Below, in pieces: positions 1-5,214 of a DNA stretch of 5,214 bases (within the stretch, counting starts at the first letter, position 1; each line of letters begins with the position of its first letter). The notes beneath the pieces are model-generated. The model searched no databases and was not told where the DNA came from. It worked only from the letters and a program-made list of their open reading frames with translations. Origin of the DNA: JAFGSZ01 sp964492185 (GTDB lineage Bacteria; Bacteroidota; Bacteroidia; Bacteroidales; UBA10428). The position numbers were made by a program, and so were the translations under genes. Location: positions 1-5,214 of the forward strand of contig CAZBJH010000163.1 of the NCBI GenBank assembly GCA_964492185.1. The letters are read 5' to 3'.

Positions 1-48
1 GCATGATTCATAATCATGAGGTCCCGGGTTCAATTCCCGGTCTCGCTA
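1..48 (+). tRNA. tRNA-Met (CAU anticodon), 3' part only
   Basis: Three parts of a tRNA cloverleaf are visible. The anticodon arm has stem CATGA (2-6) paired with TCATG (14-18) around loop TTCATAA, which puts anticodon CAT at 9-11. A five-base variable loop follows (19-23). The T arm has CCGGG (24-28) paired with CCCGG (36-40) around TTCAATT. The 3' acceptor strand TCTCGCT (41-47) ends with discriminator A48. The 5' acceptor strand and D arm lie outside the window. The anticodon stem lacks the three G-C pairs typical of initiator tRNA, so an elongator Met tRNA is likelier. An Ile tRNA whose CAU is modified to lysidine cannot be excluded without the missing half. The next bases are CT, not CCA, so CCA would be added by nucleotidyltransferase, as is common in Bacteroidota. 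Confidence 0.9.
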
Positions 49-53
49 CTTGA

Positions 54-91
54 AAAACAGGCAGTTATCTAATAGGGTAACTGTCTGTTTT
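54..91 (+). terminator. hairpin terminator downstream of the tRNA
   Basis: The arms AAAACAGGCAGTTA (54-67) and TAACTGTCTGTTTT (78-91) pair over 14 positions with one G-U wobble around a ten-base loop. The right arm ends in four T. The hairpin begins six bases after the tRNA discriminator base, so it most likely ends tRNA transcription. It also separates the tRNA from the reductase gene at 183. Confidence 0.7.
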
Positions 92-173
92 GTATTGGTA
101 TCAGGCTTTTTTTGAACACAAATTTCTGCTGATCGTTTATATATATTAAACACTTCATTTTTTTATAATATAT

Positions 174-180
174 AAGGAAG
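174..180 (+). promoter_or_regulatory. ribosome binding site of the reductase gene
   Basis: AAGGAAG lies two bases before the ATG at 183 in an otherwise A/T-rich leader. The purine run matches the anti-Shine-Dalgarno core, but the spacing is shorter than usual. It still supports this ATG as the start. I found no convincing TAnnTTTG box in the 100 bases upstream. Confidence 0.5.
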
Positions 181-182
181 TT

Positions 183-851
183 ATGGAAGAACACAAAGTA
201 AAAATACTGGATACCGGACAAGTGACTCACAATGTCATGCGTTTTACAGTTGAAAAGCCGGATGGATATTCCTTTGTTCCGGGGCAGGCTACCGAAGTAT
301 CTCCTGCTGAAGGGCCTTTGAAAGATGAAGGCCATCCATTTACCTTTACCGGCCTTAACGGCGATCCTGATCTTGAATTTATTATAAAGATATATCCCGG
401 GCATGAAGGAATGACCGATCACCTGTCGAGGTTATCTCCGGGTGATGAGCTTATCATCCGTGATGTTTGGGGTGCCATACAGTACAAGGGCAATGGTGCT
501 TTTATAGCAGGTGGAGCAGGAGTAACCCCTTTTATTGCTATTTTAAGGCAGTTGAACAAGGATGGAAAGATCAAAGGCAACAAACTGTTATTTGCCAATA
601 ACACCGAAAAAGATATTATTCTGAAAGATGAATTCAGTAAAATACTGGGTGATGATTTCATCAATATCCTGAGTGAGGAGAAACATGATAATTATGAACA
701 CGGGCTTATTGATAAGAACTTTTTAAAGAAGCACATAACTGATTTCGGGCAGCATTTCTATGTTTGCGGCCCGCCGCCATTTATTAAGGCTATTCAGAAG
801 GCCCTCACAGAACTGGGGGCAAAATCGGATACAGTGGTGATAGAGGAATAA
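183..851 (+). CDS. FAD/NAD(P)-binding reductase, flavodoxin/ferredoxin reductase type
   Basis: This 222-residue cytosolic enzyme should pass electrons between NAD(P)H and a small carrier such as flavodoxin or ferredoxin through bound FAD. The N-terminal half is an FAD-binding barrel with FVPGQ (about residues 31-35) and HPFTFTG (about 51-57). The C-terminal half is a Rossmann-like NAD-binding domain with GGAGVTPFIAIL (about 109-120) and FYVCGPPPF (about 192-200). The length suits a bare two-domain reductase. No Cys cluster for a 2Fe-2S centre and no globin domain is present, so it is not Hmp or a phthalate-dioxygenase-type reductase. In many relatives the FAD-phosphate contact is an Arg before PFT or YS; here that position is His. 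The start at 183 is supported by AAGGAAG just upstream (174-180), although the gap to ATG is short. The gene stands alone, with hairpins on both sides, so the electron partner cannot be read from context. The fold and cofactors are firm; the substrate is inferred. Confidence 0.88.
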   Translation: MEEHKVKILDTGQVTHNVMRFTVEKPDGYSFVPGQATEVSPAEGPLKDEGHPFTFTGLNGDPDLEFIIKIYPGHEGMTDHLSRLSPGDELIIRDVWGAIQYKGNGAFIAGGAGVTPFIAILRQLNKDGKIKGNKLLFANNTEKDIILKDEFSKILGDDFINILSEEKHDNYEHGLIDKNFLKKHITDFGQHFYVCGPPPFIKAIQKALTELGAKSDTVVIEE

Positions 852-884
852 AAAAAAAGGAGCCGGTACGGCTCCTTTTTTTTA
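850..884. terminator. bidirectional intrinsic terminator between convergent genes
   Basis: Nine A (850-858), the stem GGAGCCG (859-865), a GTA loop, CGGCTCC (869-875) and nine T (876-884) form a perfect symmetrical structure. Read on plus it gives a GC-rich hairpin followed by a U tract after the reductase stop codon. Read on minus it gives the same after the adhesin-like gene, whose stop is at 896-898. The first A residues are part of the reductase TAA stop codon, so termination is packed tightly against the gene end. Confidence 0.93.
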
Positions 885-895
885 TTGAAATAAAA

Positions 896-3800
896 TTATT
901 CTTTCAGGAATGGGATTGCTGATTGATCCCTGTTTTCTTTACTCAGTATAATGTAATACACTCCCGGTTCCAGTTCACGGATATCATTTTTCCCGGATTG
1001 TAACCGGGTTACTTTTTTCCCATTAATATCGATCACCGTGAATGTACCCTTATGTTCCGTAACCACGTTGATGAAATCACCTGATGGATTAGGATACAGT
1101 ATCAGTTGCTGATTGGCATACGATGATTCAATAGCTGTTTCGTCAACATCTGTAATATTGACCGTTATCGTTGCAACATCTGTATCTGTTCCGTCACTAA
1201 CCAGTACTTCCAGAGTATAACTCGTTGTGGTTTCATAATCCAGGTTGGTGTTATCAACCACGCTGATCGTACCCGTGCCTGCCATGATATCGAAAATACC
1301 GTCATCATTACCAGACTGGATAGAGAAAGTAAGTGATTCATCATCCACATCTGTTGCAACCACAGTTCCGGCAACATCCCCGTTTTCAGCATCCTCGGGT
1401 ATTTCCCAGGTATCATCCTCAGCAACCGGCGGGTCGTTCACCGGGTTGACCGTTACGGTGAATGTATCCGTCACCATGTAGCTGTATTGGTTTTCAGCGC
1501 CAACGATAATTTCAGCCACACCATTTGAATCGGCATTAAATGAAAGTACCAGGGTTGAATCATCACTGTTTATTGTTGCTGACAGCAGGTCTTCATTGCT
1601 GTTGGCAACAACTGAAAATTCAAGTGCACCACCTTCTTCAGGATCTTCAAATACTTCGTTCAGATCGGCCACTGTCGAGTCTGCCGCATCTTCATCAACA
1701 ACAACATCCTCAATAGCTGCAATGACTTCGGGGAATGAAGCGTATTCGTATGCGCCCATGTCAATGATGTCGTGAAATATCCTGATATTTCCTGCAATAT
1801 CATAGTCTGTAAGTAACGTGTCGGGTGTTCCCGGGTCACCTGCATCAAAACATGGTGATCCGGCCAGCAGGCTCAGATTCCCTGATAGTGTGGGTGCATC
1901 AGCCGTATCGGGCATATTTACAAAATGGGGCAGGGTGTCGATGTTGTTCCCGTTATTGGTACCGAATGATGTTTTCCAGTCATCACTTCCCCCGCTGCCT
2001 TCCACATCCGAATAAGCGTAAGATGGTATGGCGTTTTCATTCATGATCTGTCCGCCCGCCTGGCTGTTGCCCCAGATGATGGAGTTAAGAAATACGGGAT
2101 TACAGTTGCCGTCGTTTGACCGGTTAATCACTCCGCCGGCCTCGTCACCGGCCATATTTCCCGAAATGGTAGTATTGGCGATCACGGGCTCCGTATAACC
2201 GTTAAAGCCAGCCTGGTTATATAACCCGCCGCCGGAATAAGTGGCGTAGTTTCCGGAAATAACACAGTTGACCAGTACCGGGTTCGTTGTACCCTCGGTT
2301 GCGTAACTGATGATTCCTCCTCCATTGCTGGCACGGTTCCCGCTGATCAGGGTATTGATGATCTCGGGGCGGCTTTCCCCGTTATTTGTGTTATTCCAAA
2401 TACCCCCTCCTTCTTCGCGGGCGGTGTTTCCTGATATGGTACAATTTTCAATGACCGGGCTGGAATTGTTATTGATCATGCCGCCACCTGATTGTTCTGC
2501 ATTATTCTCGCTGATTGAACAATCAGTGAATTGAGGGCTGCTTTCATAATTGCTGATACCACCTCCACGCAATGTAGTAGCATGGTTACCAACAATCATA
2601 CAATTGTCAAACACTGCATTACTATGGTTGTTACCAACAGCTCCGCCCGAATAGCCTGCATTGTTCCGGAACAGGGAATTTGTAACAGAGGCATCACTGT
2701 AATAATTGTAGATGGCACCGCCGTCACCGTTGCGGCTGGTATCATTGAAAAATTTACAATTGCTGATCACGGGCATGTTTTCCCCGCCTTGTCCGCTGCC
2801 CTTACTCCAGCAGGCGTTGTACATGGCTCCTCCTTCGCTGGAAGCAATATTGCCCGAGAATTCACAGCTGTCAATTATTGGACTGATTTCATTGCGTTCA
2901 TTGGCTATATATAAACCACCTCCGTTTCCGCCGGAGATGTTCCCTTCAAAAGTACATTTATAGAGTTCCTGCACAATTACAGCAGACATATGTGAGGAAG
3001 TAACCATTCCCCCGCCTTCGTATATTCTGGCTGTGTTTTTAATAAATTCACAGTTTGTCATGGTCAGTTCGGCCGTGCAGGTTGAATCGGCACTCATGTT
3101 AAAACCGCCTCCTGCGTGGGTTGCATAGTTTGAGGCAAAGATACAGCTGTCAAGGTCAACGATCATTTCGGCAAAGGCATCGCAAGATACTTTCATGCCG
3201 CCTCCTGAAGCCCAGTCGGGTGCTATGACCGAATCATTGCTGAATGTACAGTTTTTCATGGTAATGGAAGTGGCACCGGCTGAATCGCTGGAAGCATAGA
3301 ATCCGCCTCCGCTGGCATAATCCGTATCCCTGGCGGTATTGCCATCAAAAATGCAGTCTTCCATCTGAATGGAAGTTGTTCCGTCCATATCTGTATAACC
3401 TGATATACCTCCACCACCAGTAGCGTTGTTACCTGAAAAGGTACAGTTCGTCATTACGATGTCACAGGTTCCGGCCTGGTTCCCGGTAAACCCGGGTCCT
3501 GCATTATATGTAATAGCTCCGCCGTCTTCAGAAGCCGTATTGCCACGAAAAGTGCAATTATTGAGCGAGGCACTGCTTTCGCCTCCCATACCAATATTAG
3601 CCATGCCTGCTCCCTGGAAGCCCGTGTTGTTTACAAACTGGCATTCGATCAGTTCAGAATTGATGATCCCTTCGTTCATCGCGAAATTGGCAAGGCCGCT
3701 ACCGATAAATGCCATATTTGCGTTGAAGTTGCAGTTATCAATCACGGGATTGGCCTGTCCGCCATTCGGCACAAAATTACATATACCGGCTCCGATGAAT

Positions 3801-4387
3801 GCATAGTTCGCTGTAAAAGTACAGTTGGCAATGACAGGATCACTACTGGCATCACTATTGTATACTGCATTCAGGATACCTCCCCCGCCGATTGAGTCGT
3901 TGATCACGGGATTTTCAGGGTCGGCAATGTTTCCGGTTCTGCCAAAGCGTATCGTGAATCCGTCCAGTCTTGTGCTGCCGGATACTTCCCTGAAATACAC
4001 CACGTGATAAGAGGTGTCTGATATTGTCATAAAGCTAACCCCGCTCAGGTAAGTAGGATTATCGTTTATGTTTCGTTCCCCGCCTCCTGAAGGGAAGCCA
4101 CCATAAACACCTACTCCGCTTGGAATATTAAATGTTGCTTCTTTGCGGGTCGTATCACCGGAAGCATCAAAATCCACACCCATATGGGGTATGTAATCAC
4201 CTTCAGCCACAACTATTGAATCACCATCAACGGCATTCACAAGGGCTGAATCGAGTAAAACATAAGCATCTGTCCAGCTTGTTCCGTCATTGTTTCCTAT
4301 TGCACTTTCATCCACATAGATCTGTGCGGAAACTAATTGAAAAGAGCTGAATAAAACTAAAAATAAAAAGGTCATTGATTTTTGCAT
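896..4387 (-). CDS. secreted beta-helix / cadherin-like repeat protein with type IX sorting domain
   Basis: The product is an exported protein of about 1163 residues, probably an adhesin-like or matrix protein; no enzymatic site is recognisable. I chose the ATG at 4387 because it gives a clean signal peptide (MQKS, a hydrophobic run, cleavage near VSA-Q at residue 21). The in-frame ATG at 4471 would only put a 28-residue non-signal-like stretch in front. Residues about 22-60 (IYVDESAIGNNDGTSW) are typical of the start of such beta-helix proteins. Residues about 188-782 hold 20 repeats of N-C-x-F/I...GN...GGG, as in parallel beta-helix/Pmp-like proteins. A conserved cap follows (AGSPCFDAGDPG...DMGAYEY, about 841-882). 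Next come a CADG/Ig-like domain (about 885-987, ending NPVNDPP) and a cadherin-type repeat (about 988-1084) with the calcium-site motifs ATDVDDE, LDYE and DVDE. The C-terminus (about 1090-1163: LYPNPSGDFINV, VIDINGKKV, LEPGVYYI) is a type IX secretion sorting domain. The protein should therefore cross the outer membrane and be anchored or released there. Ligand and role are unknown. Confidence 0.93.
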   Translation of the reverse strand: MQKSMTFLFLVLFSSFQLVSAQIYVDESAIGNNDGTSWTDAYVLLDSALVNAVDGDSIVVAEGDYIPHMGVDFDASGDTTRKEATFNIPSGVGVYGGFPSGGGERNINDNPTYLSGVSFMTISDTSYHVVYFREVSGSTRLDGFTIRFGRTGNIADPENPVINDSIGGGGILNAVYNSDASSDPVIANCTFTANYAFIGAGICNFVPNGGQANPVIDNCNFNANMAFIGSGLANFAMNEGIINSELIECQFVNNTGFQGAGMANIGMGGESSASLNNCTFRGNTASEDGGAITYNAGPGFTGNQAGTCDIVMTNCTFSGNNATGGGGISGYTDMDGTTSIQMEDCIFDGNTARDTDYASGGGFYASSDSAGATSITMKNCTFSNDSVIAPDWASGGGMKVSCDAFAEMIVDLDSCIFASNYATHAGGGFNMSADSTCTAELTMTNCEFIKNTARIYEGGGMVTSSHMSAVIVQELYKCTFEGNISGGNGGGLYIANERNEISPIIDSCEFSGNIASSEGGAMYNACWSKGSGQGGENMPVISNCKFFNDTSRNGDGGAIYNYYSDASVTNSLFRNNAGYSGGAVGNNHSNAVFDNCMIVGNHATTLRGGGISNYESSPQFTDCSISENNAEQSGGGMINNNSSPVIENCTISGNTAREEGGGIWNNTNNGESRPEIINTLISGNRASNGGGIISYATEGTTNPVLVNCVISGNYATYSGGGLYNQAGFNGYTEPVIANTTISGNMAGDEAGGVINRSNDGNCNPVFLNSIIWGNSQAGGQIMNENAIPSYAYSDVEGSGGSDDWKTSFGTNNGNNIDTLPHFVNMPDTADAPTLSGNLSLLAGSPCFDAGDPGTPDTLLTDYDIAGNIRIFHDIIDMGAYEYASFPEVIAAIEDVVVDEDAADSTVADLNEVFEDPEEGGALEFSVVANSNEDLLSATINSDDSTLVLSFNADSNGVAEIIVGAENQYSYMVTDTFTVTVNPVNDPPVAEDDTWEIPEDAENGDVAGTVVATDVDDESLTFSIQSGNDDGIFDIMAGTGTISVVDNTNLDYETTTSYTLEVLVSDGTDTDVATITVNITDVDETAIESSYANQQLILYPNPSGDFINVVTEHKGTFTVIDINGKKVTRLQSGKNDIRELEPGVYYIILSKENRDQSAIPFLKE
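899..1120 (-). other. type IX secretion C-terminal sorting domain
   Basis: The last 74 or so residues carry the three blocks typical of type-A Por/T9SS sorting domains: LYPNPSGDFINV, a central VIDINGKKV strand pair, and LEPGVYYIILS. In known substrates this domain directs passage through the outer-membrane T9SS channel and is then removed. Its presence is the strongest taxonomic marker in the window (Bacteroidota). Confidence 0.92.
2042..3826 (-). repeat. 20 tandem beta-helix coding repeats
   Basis: Within the large minus-strand gene I count 20 units that start at N/D/S/E/K-C (or N-S/T) followed by x-F or x-I, then GN or NN, then GGG, GGA or GAG. The first cysteine-bearing unit is near base 3826 and the last (NSIIWGN) near 2085. 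Spacing between units is 25-37 residues, mostly 29-32. Sixteen units carry Cys at the second position, which would form a cysteine ladder along one face of the helix. The repeats are diverged in DNA, so this is an old protein repeat rather than recent tandem duplication. Confidence 0.85.
4325..4387 (-). other. signal peptide coding segment (Sec)
   Basis: Residues 1-21 from the ATG at 4387 read as a short N-region with one Lys, a hydrophobic core (MTFLFLVLFSSF) and a VSA cleavage site before Gln. This is a standard Sec signal, as expected for a type IX secretion substrate, which reaches the periplasm first. It is the main reason for preferring the start at 4387 over 4471. Confidence 0.85.
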
Positions 4388-4496
4388 GGTAGAATAAATA
4401 TTTGAGTTTATATAAATTGGATTATTTGATTGCAGCTTAATAAATAGGTTTATTATAATATATTTCATCAAAATTTTTTGCTGATATGATCTGTTA

Positions 4497-4504
4497 CAAA
4501 GTTA
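4497..4504 (-). promoter_or_regulatory. candidate Bacteroidota -7 box (TAACTTTG)
   Basis: On the minus strand TAACTTTG matches the TAnnTTTG -7 consensus of the Bacteroidota housekeeping sigma factor exactly. It lies about 110 bases upstream of the preferred ATG at 4387 and about 25 bases upstream of the alternative ATG at 4471. I see no good TTTG-type -33 element at the expected distance, so the assignment rests on one box. Transcription would begin near 4490 and leave an A/T-rich leader of about 100 bases without a clear Shine-Dalgarno site. Confidence 0.4.
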
Positions 4505-4521
4505 AGATACGATTTTTAGAA

Positions 4522-4559
4522 TATTTGTTACACTTTTTAAGCTTTTTTTTTAACAAATA
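4522..4559. repeat. 9-bp inverted repeat upstream of the adhesin-like gene
   Basis: TATTTGTTA (4522-4530) and TAACAAATA (4551-4559) are perfect inverted copies around a 20-base loop containing eight T. The repeat lies just upstream of the candidate -7 box. It could be an operator for a dimeric regulator or a chance A/T-rich palindrome; nothing in the sequence decides. Confidence 0.35.
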
Positions 4560-4564
4560 ATCTA

Positions 4565-4677
4565 AAATCAAGTGATTTTTATGGAACGGTGACCTTTTTG
4601 CTAACTTTTTGGGTGGCAGCCAAAAAGTTAGTCGAACTGCCAGGCGGGCAGTTCGAAACCCGGCCCAGGGGAAGGAA
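4565..4677 (+). repeat. 113-bp direct repeat, copy 1
   Basis: This 113-bp block is identical, base for base, to 4921-5033. It contains a small palindrome at its left end (AAATC/GATTT, 4565-4578). Two adjoining hairpins follow: CTAACTTTTTGG (4601-4612) with CCAAAAAGTTAG (4620-4631) around GTGGCAG, then TCGAACTGCC (4632-4641) with GGCAGTTCGA (4647-4656) around AGGCG. It ends in a C- then G-rich tail. It is more GC-rich than the A/T-rich DNA to its left, and identity stops sharply at both edges. I do not recognise a named family. A REP-like or MITE-like intergenic element, or part of a structured RNA, would fit. Confidence 0.93.
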
Positions 4678-4920
4678 TTAAACATACTCTGGCTCGGACG
4701 TGCTATTCATGTCTACTCAATGACAGAAGGAAGTCTGCATTCCACGAAGTCCACATACTTAGAAATTAGTATAATGTTATGCAGTAGCGGGATCCGTCTC
4801 AGAAAAATCGCGTTAGATTTCAAGGAAGGTTTTCGTTGCGGGGGCACTGGAGGAACCCTGTTTGAGCGACGACGCAGGAGGAGTGAGTTTGGGTTCCGCG
4901 GGGAGAAAAACTTCCGTAGT
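4678..4920. other. 243-bp structured spacer between the direct repeats
   Basis: No credible gene is present. The first 120 bases show no clear structure. From 4805 the sequence becomes structured. AAATC (4805-4809) and GATTT (4816-4820) form a small hairpin. GGAAGGTTTTC (4824-4834) pairs imperfectly with GAAAAACTTCC (4905-4915), and nested inside, GGAACCC (4852-4858) pairs perfectly with GGGTTCC (4891-4897). The outer arms end only five bases before repeat copy 2, so this module and the repeat may be one larger element of about 230 bp (4805-5033), with copy 1 a partial second copy. Confidence 0.6.
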
Positions 4921-5033
4921 AAATCAAGTGATTTTTATGGAACGGTGACCTTTTTGCTAACTTTTTGGGTGGCAGCCAAAAAGTTAGTCGAACTGCCAGG
5001 CGGGCAGTTCGAAACCCGGCCCAGGGGAAGGAA
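4921..5033 (+). repeat. 113-bp direct repeat, copy 2
   Basis: This is an exact copy of 4565-4677 in the same orientation, 356 bases downstream. Its two hairpins fall at 4957-4987 and 4988-5012. It abuts the structured module ending at 4915 on its left. On its right there are 86 bases of A/T-rich leader before the phosphatase gene. Its lack of any mismatch to copy 1 suggests recent duplication, recent transposition or ongoing gene conversion. Confidence 0.93.
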
Positions 5034-5044
5034 AAACCATCCCG

Positions 5045-5060
5045 TTCTATCCAGATAGAA
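5045..5060 (+). repeat. short hairpin in the phosphatase leader
   Basis: TTCTAT (5045-5050) and ATAGAA (5055-5060) form a 6-bp stem around CCAG, followed by TATTATTTTC. It is weak as a terminator because the stem is A/T-rich. It may lie in the phosphatase 5' leader or just upstream of its promoter. No convincing promoter boxes were found between 5034 and 5119. Confidence 0.3.
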
Positions 5061-5119
5061 TATTATTTTCAAAACAACTTGGGCAAATAATCGGTTATAA
5101 TGATAAATCAAATAAAAAT

Positions 5120-5214
5120 ATGGGCCGTAAATTTGTAATGGGAGATATTCACGGTGCATACAAAGCCATGATCCAATGCTTTGAAAAAGTCAATTTTAAC
5201 TTTAACGAGGATCA
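5120..5214 (+). CDS. PPP-family metallophosphatase, N-terminal fragment
   Basis: Only the first 31 codons are in the window; the gene runs off the right edge. The translation begins MGRKFVMGDIHGAYKAM and contains GDIHG (residues 8-12), the first metal-binding motif (GDxHG) of the PPP phosphoesterase superfamily. Its Asp and His coordinate the two catalytic metals. The position of the motif so near the N-terminus and the following AYKAM match bacterial PphA/PrpA-like Ser/Thr protein phosphatases and their relatives. The ApaH type (diadenosine tetraphosphate hydrolase) has the same motif, so substrate is undecided. ATG 5120 is the first start and is preceded by AATAAAAAT with no Shine-Dalgarno site, which is usual in Bacteroidota. 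ATG 5138 is a less likely alternative because it would leave the motif one residue from the N-terminus. Confidence 0.8.
   Translation, partial: MGRKFVMGDIHGAYKAMIQCFEKVNFNFNED

Noticed and set aside
69..664. Minus-strand open frames over the reductase gene
   Set aside because: They lie antisense to a protein with conserved FAD and NAD motifs and have no recognisable features; the first also crosses the tRNA terminator.
1245..4350. Numerous plus-strand open frames within the large minus-strand gene
   Set aside because: They are antisense shadows of the repeat-coding gene, which has a clear signal peptide, domain order and sorting domain in its own frame.
4599..4660. Integron attC-like site (CTAAC...GTTAG)
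   Set aside because: The inverted CTAAC/GTTAG ends are just the base of a perfect hairpin. The flanking bases do not fit the RYYYAAC and GTTRRRY core sites, and there is no integrase or cassette structure.
4647..4670. tRNA-like T loop (GTTCGAAAC) in the repeat
   Set aside because: The flanking bases cannot form the 5-bp T stem, and no acceptor, D or anticodon arms surround it. The motif belongs to the second hairpin.
4565..5033. CRISPR array
   Set aside because: There are only two repeat copies, the unit is 113 bp and the spacer 243 bp, far outside CRISPR dimensions, and no cas genes are present.
4609..5058. A 149-codon open frame on the plus strand across the repeat region
   Set aside because: It runs through both 113-bp copies, which are 356 bases apart (not a multiple of three), so the same DNA is read in two different frames in one product. 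The translation is rich in Arg clusters with no domain pattern. The frame is open by chance in structured repeat DNA.
5079..5101. TTGGGC...TATAAT as a sigma70-type promoter for the phosphatase
   Set aside because: The spacing between the two boxes is only 11 bases, and Bacteroidota generally use TAnnTTTG rather than TATAAT. Similar A/T-rich strings occur often by chance here.
4494..5159. Minus-strand open frames at 4494-4685 and 4935-5159
   Set aside because: Both mainly translate the 113-bp repeat and adjoining A/T-rich DNA, and neither has a family resemblance or a start-site signal. The second also overlaps the start of the real phosphatase gene.

Overview
The window reads as a chromosomal segment of a member of the Bacteroidota. 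Three things point there: a large secreted protein ends in a type IX secretion (Por) sorting domain, a TAnnTTTG-type -7 promoter box lies upstream of it, and starts are preceded by A/T-rich leaders more than by strong Shine-Dalgarno sites. The tRNA also lacks an encoded CCA. I cannot place it more precisely than phylum or class level.

Layout, left to right. Bases 1-48 are the 3' part of a tRNA with anticodon CAU (Met type), followed by a hairpin that probably terminates the tRNA transcript. Bases 183-851 (+) encode a complete small flavin/NAD(P)-binding reductase of the 'flavodoxin reductase' type (FAD-binding plus NAD-binding modules, no iron-sulphur domain). A near-symmetrical terminator at 850-884 sits between it and a convergent gene. 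That gene, at 896-4387 on the minus strand, encodes a secreted protein of about 1163 residues: signal peptide, a long parallel beta-helix built from 20 recognisable N-C-x-F/I...GN...GGG repeats, two cadherin/Ig-like domains, and a C-terminal type IX sorting domain. The first bases (5120-5214) of a PPP-family metallophosphatase (+) run off the right edge.

The non-coding stretch 4388-5119 is the least ordinary part. It holds the A/T-rich leader and likely promoter of the adhesin-like gene, then a perfect 113-bp direct repeat (4565-4677 and 4921-5033) flanking a 243-bp spacer that contains nested inverted repeats of its own. Each 113-bp copy carries two adjacent strong hairpins. Open reading frames cross this area, but the same repeat is read in two different frames within one of them, so it is better regarded as structured non-coding repeat DNA (a REP/MITE-like intergenic element or a structured RNA) than as a gene.

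The genes do not form an obvious pathway: a cytosolic redox enzyme, an exported surface protein and a phosphatase are each separately transcribed, with terminators or repeat DNA between them. I find no convincing new multi-gene system here. The best candidate for something undescribed is the repeat-spacer-repeat element.
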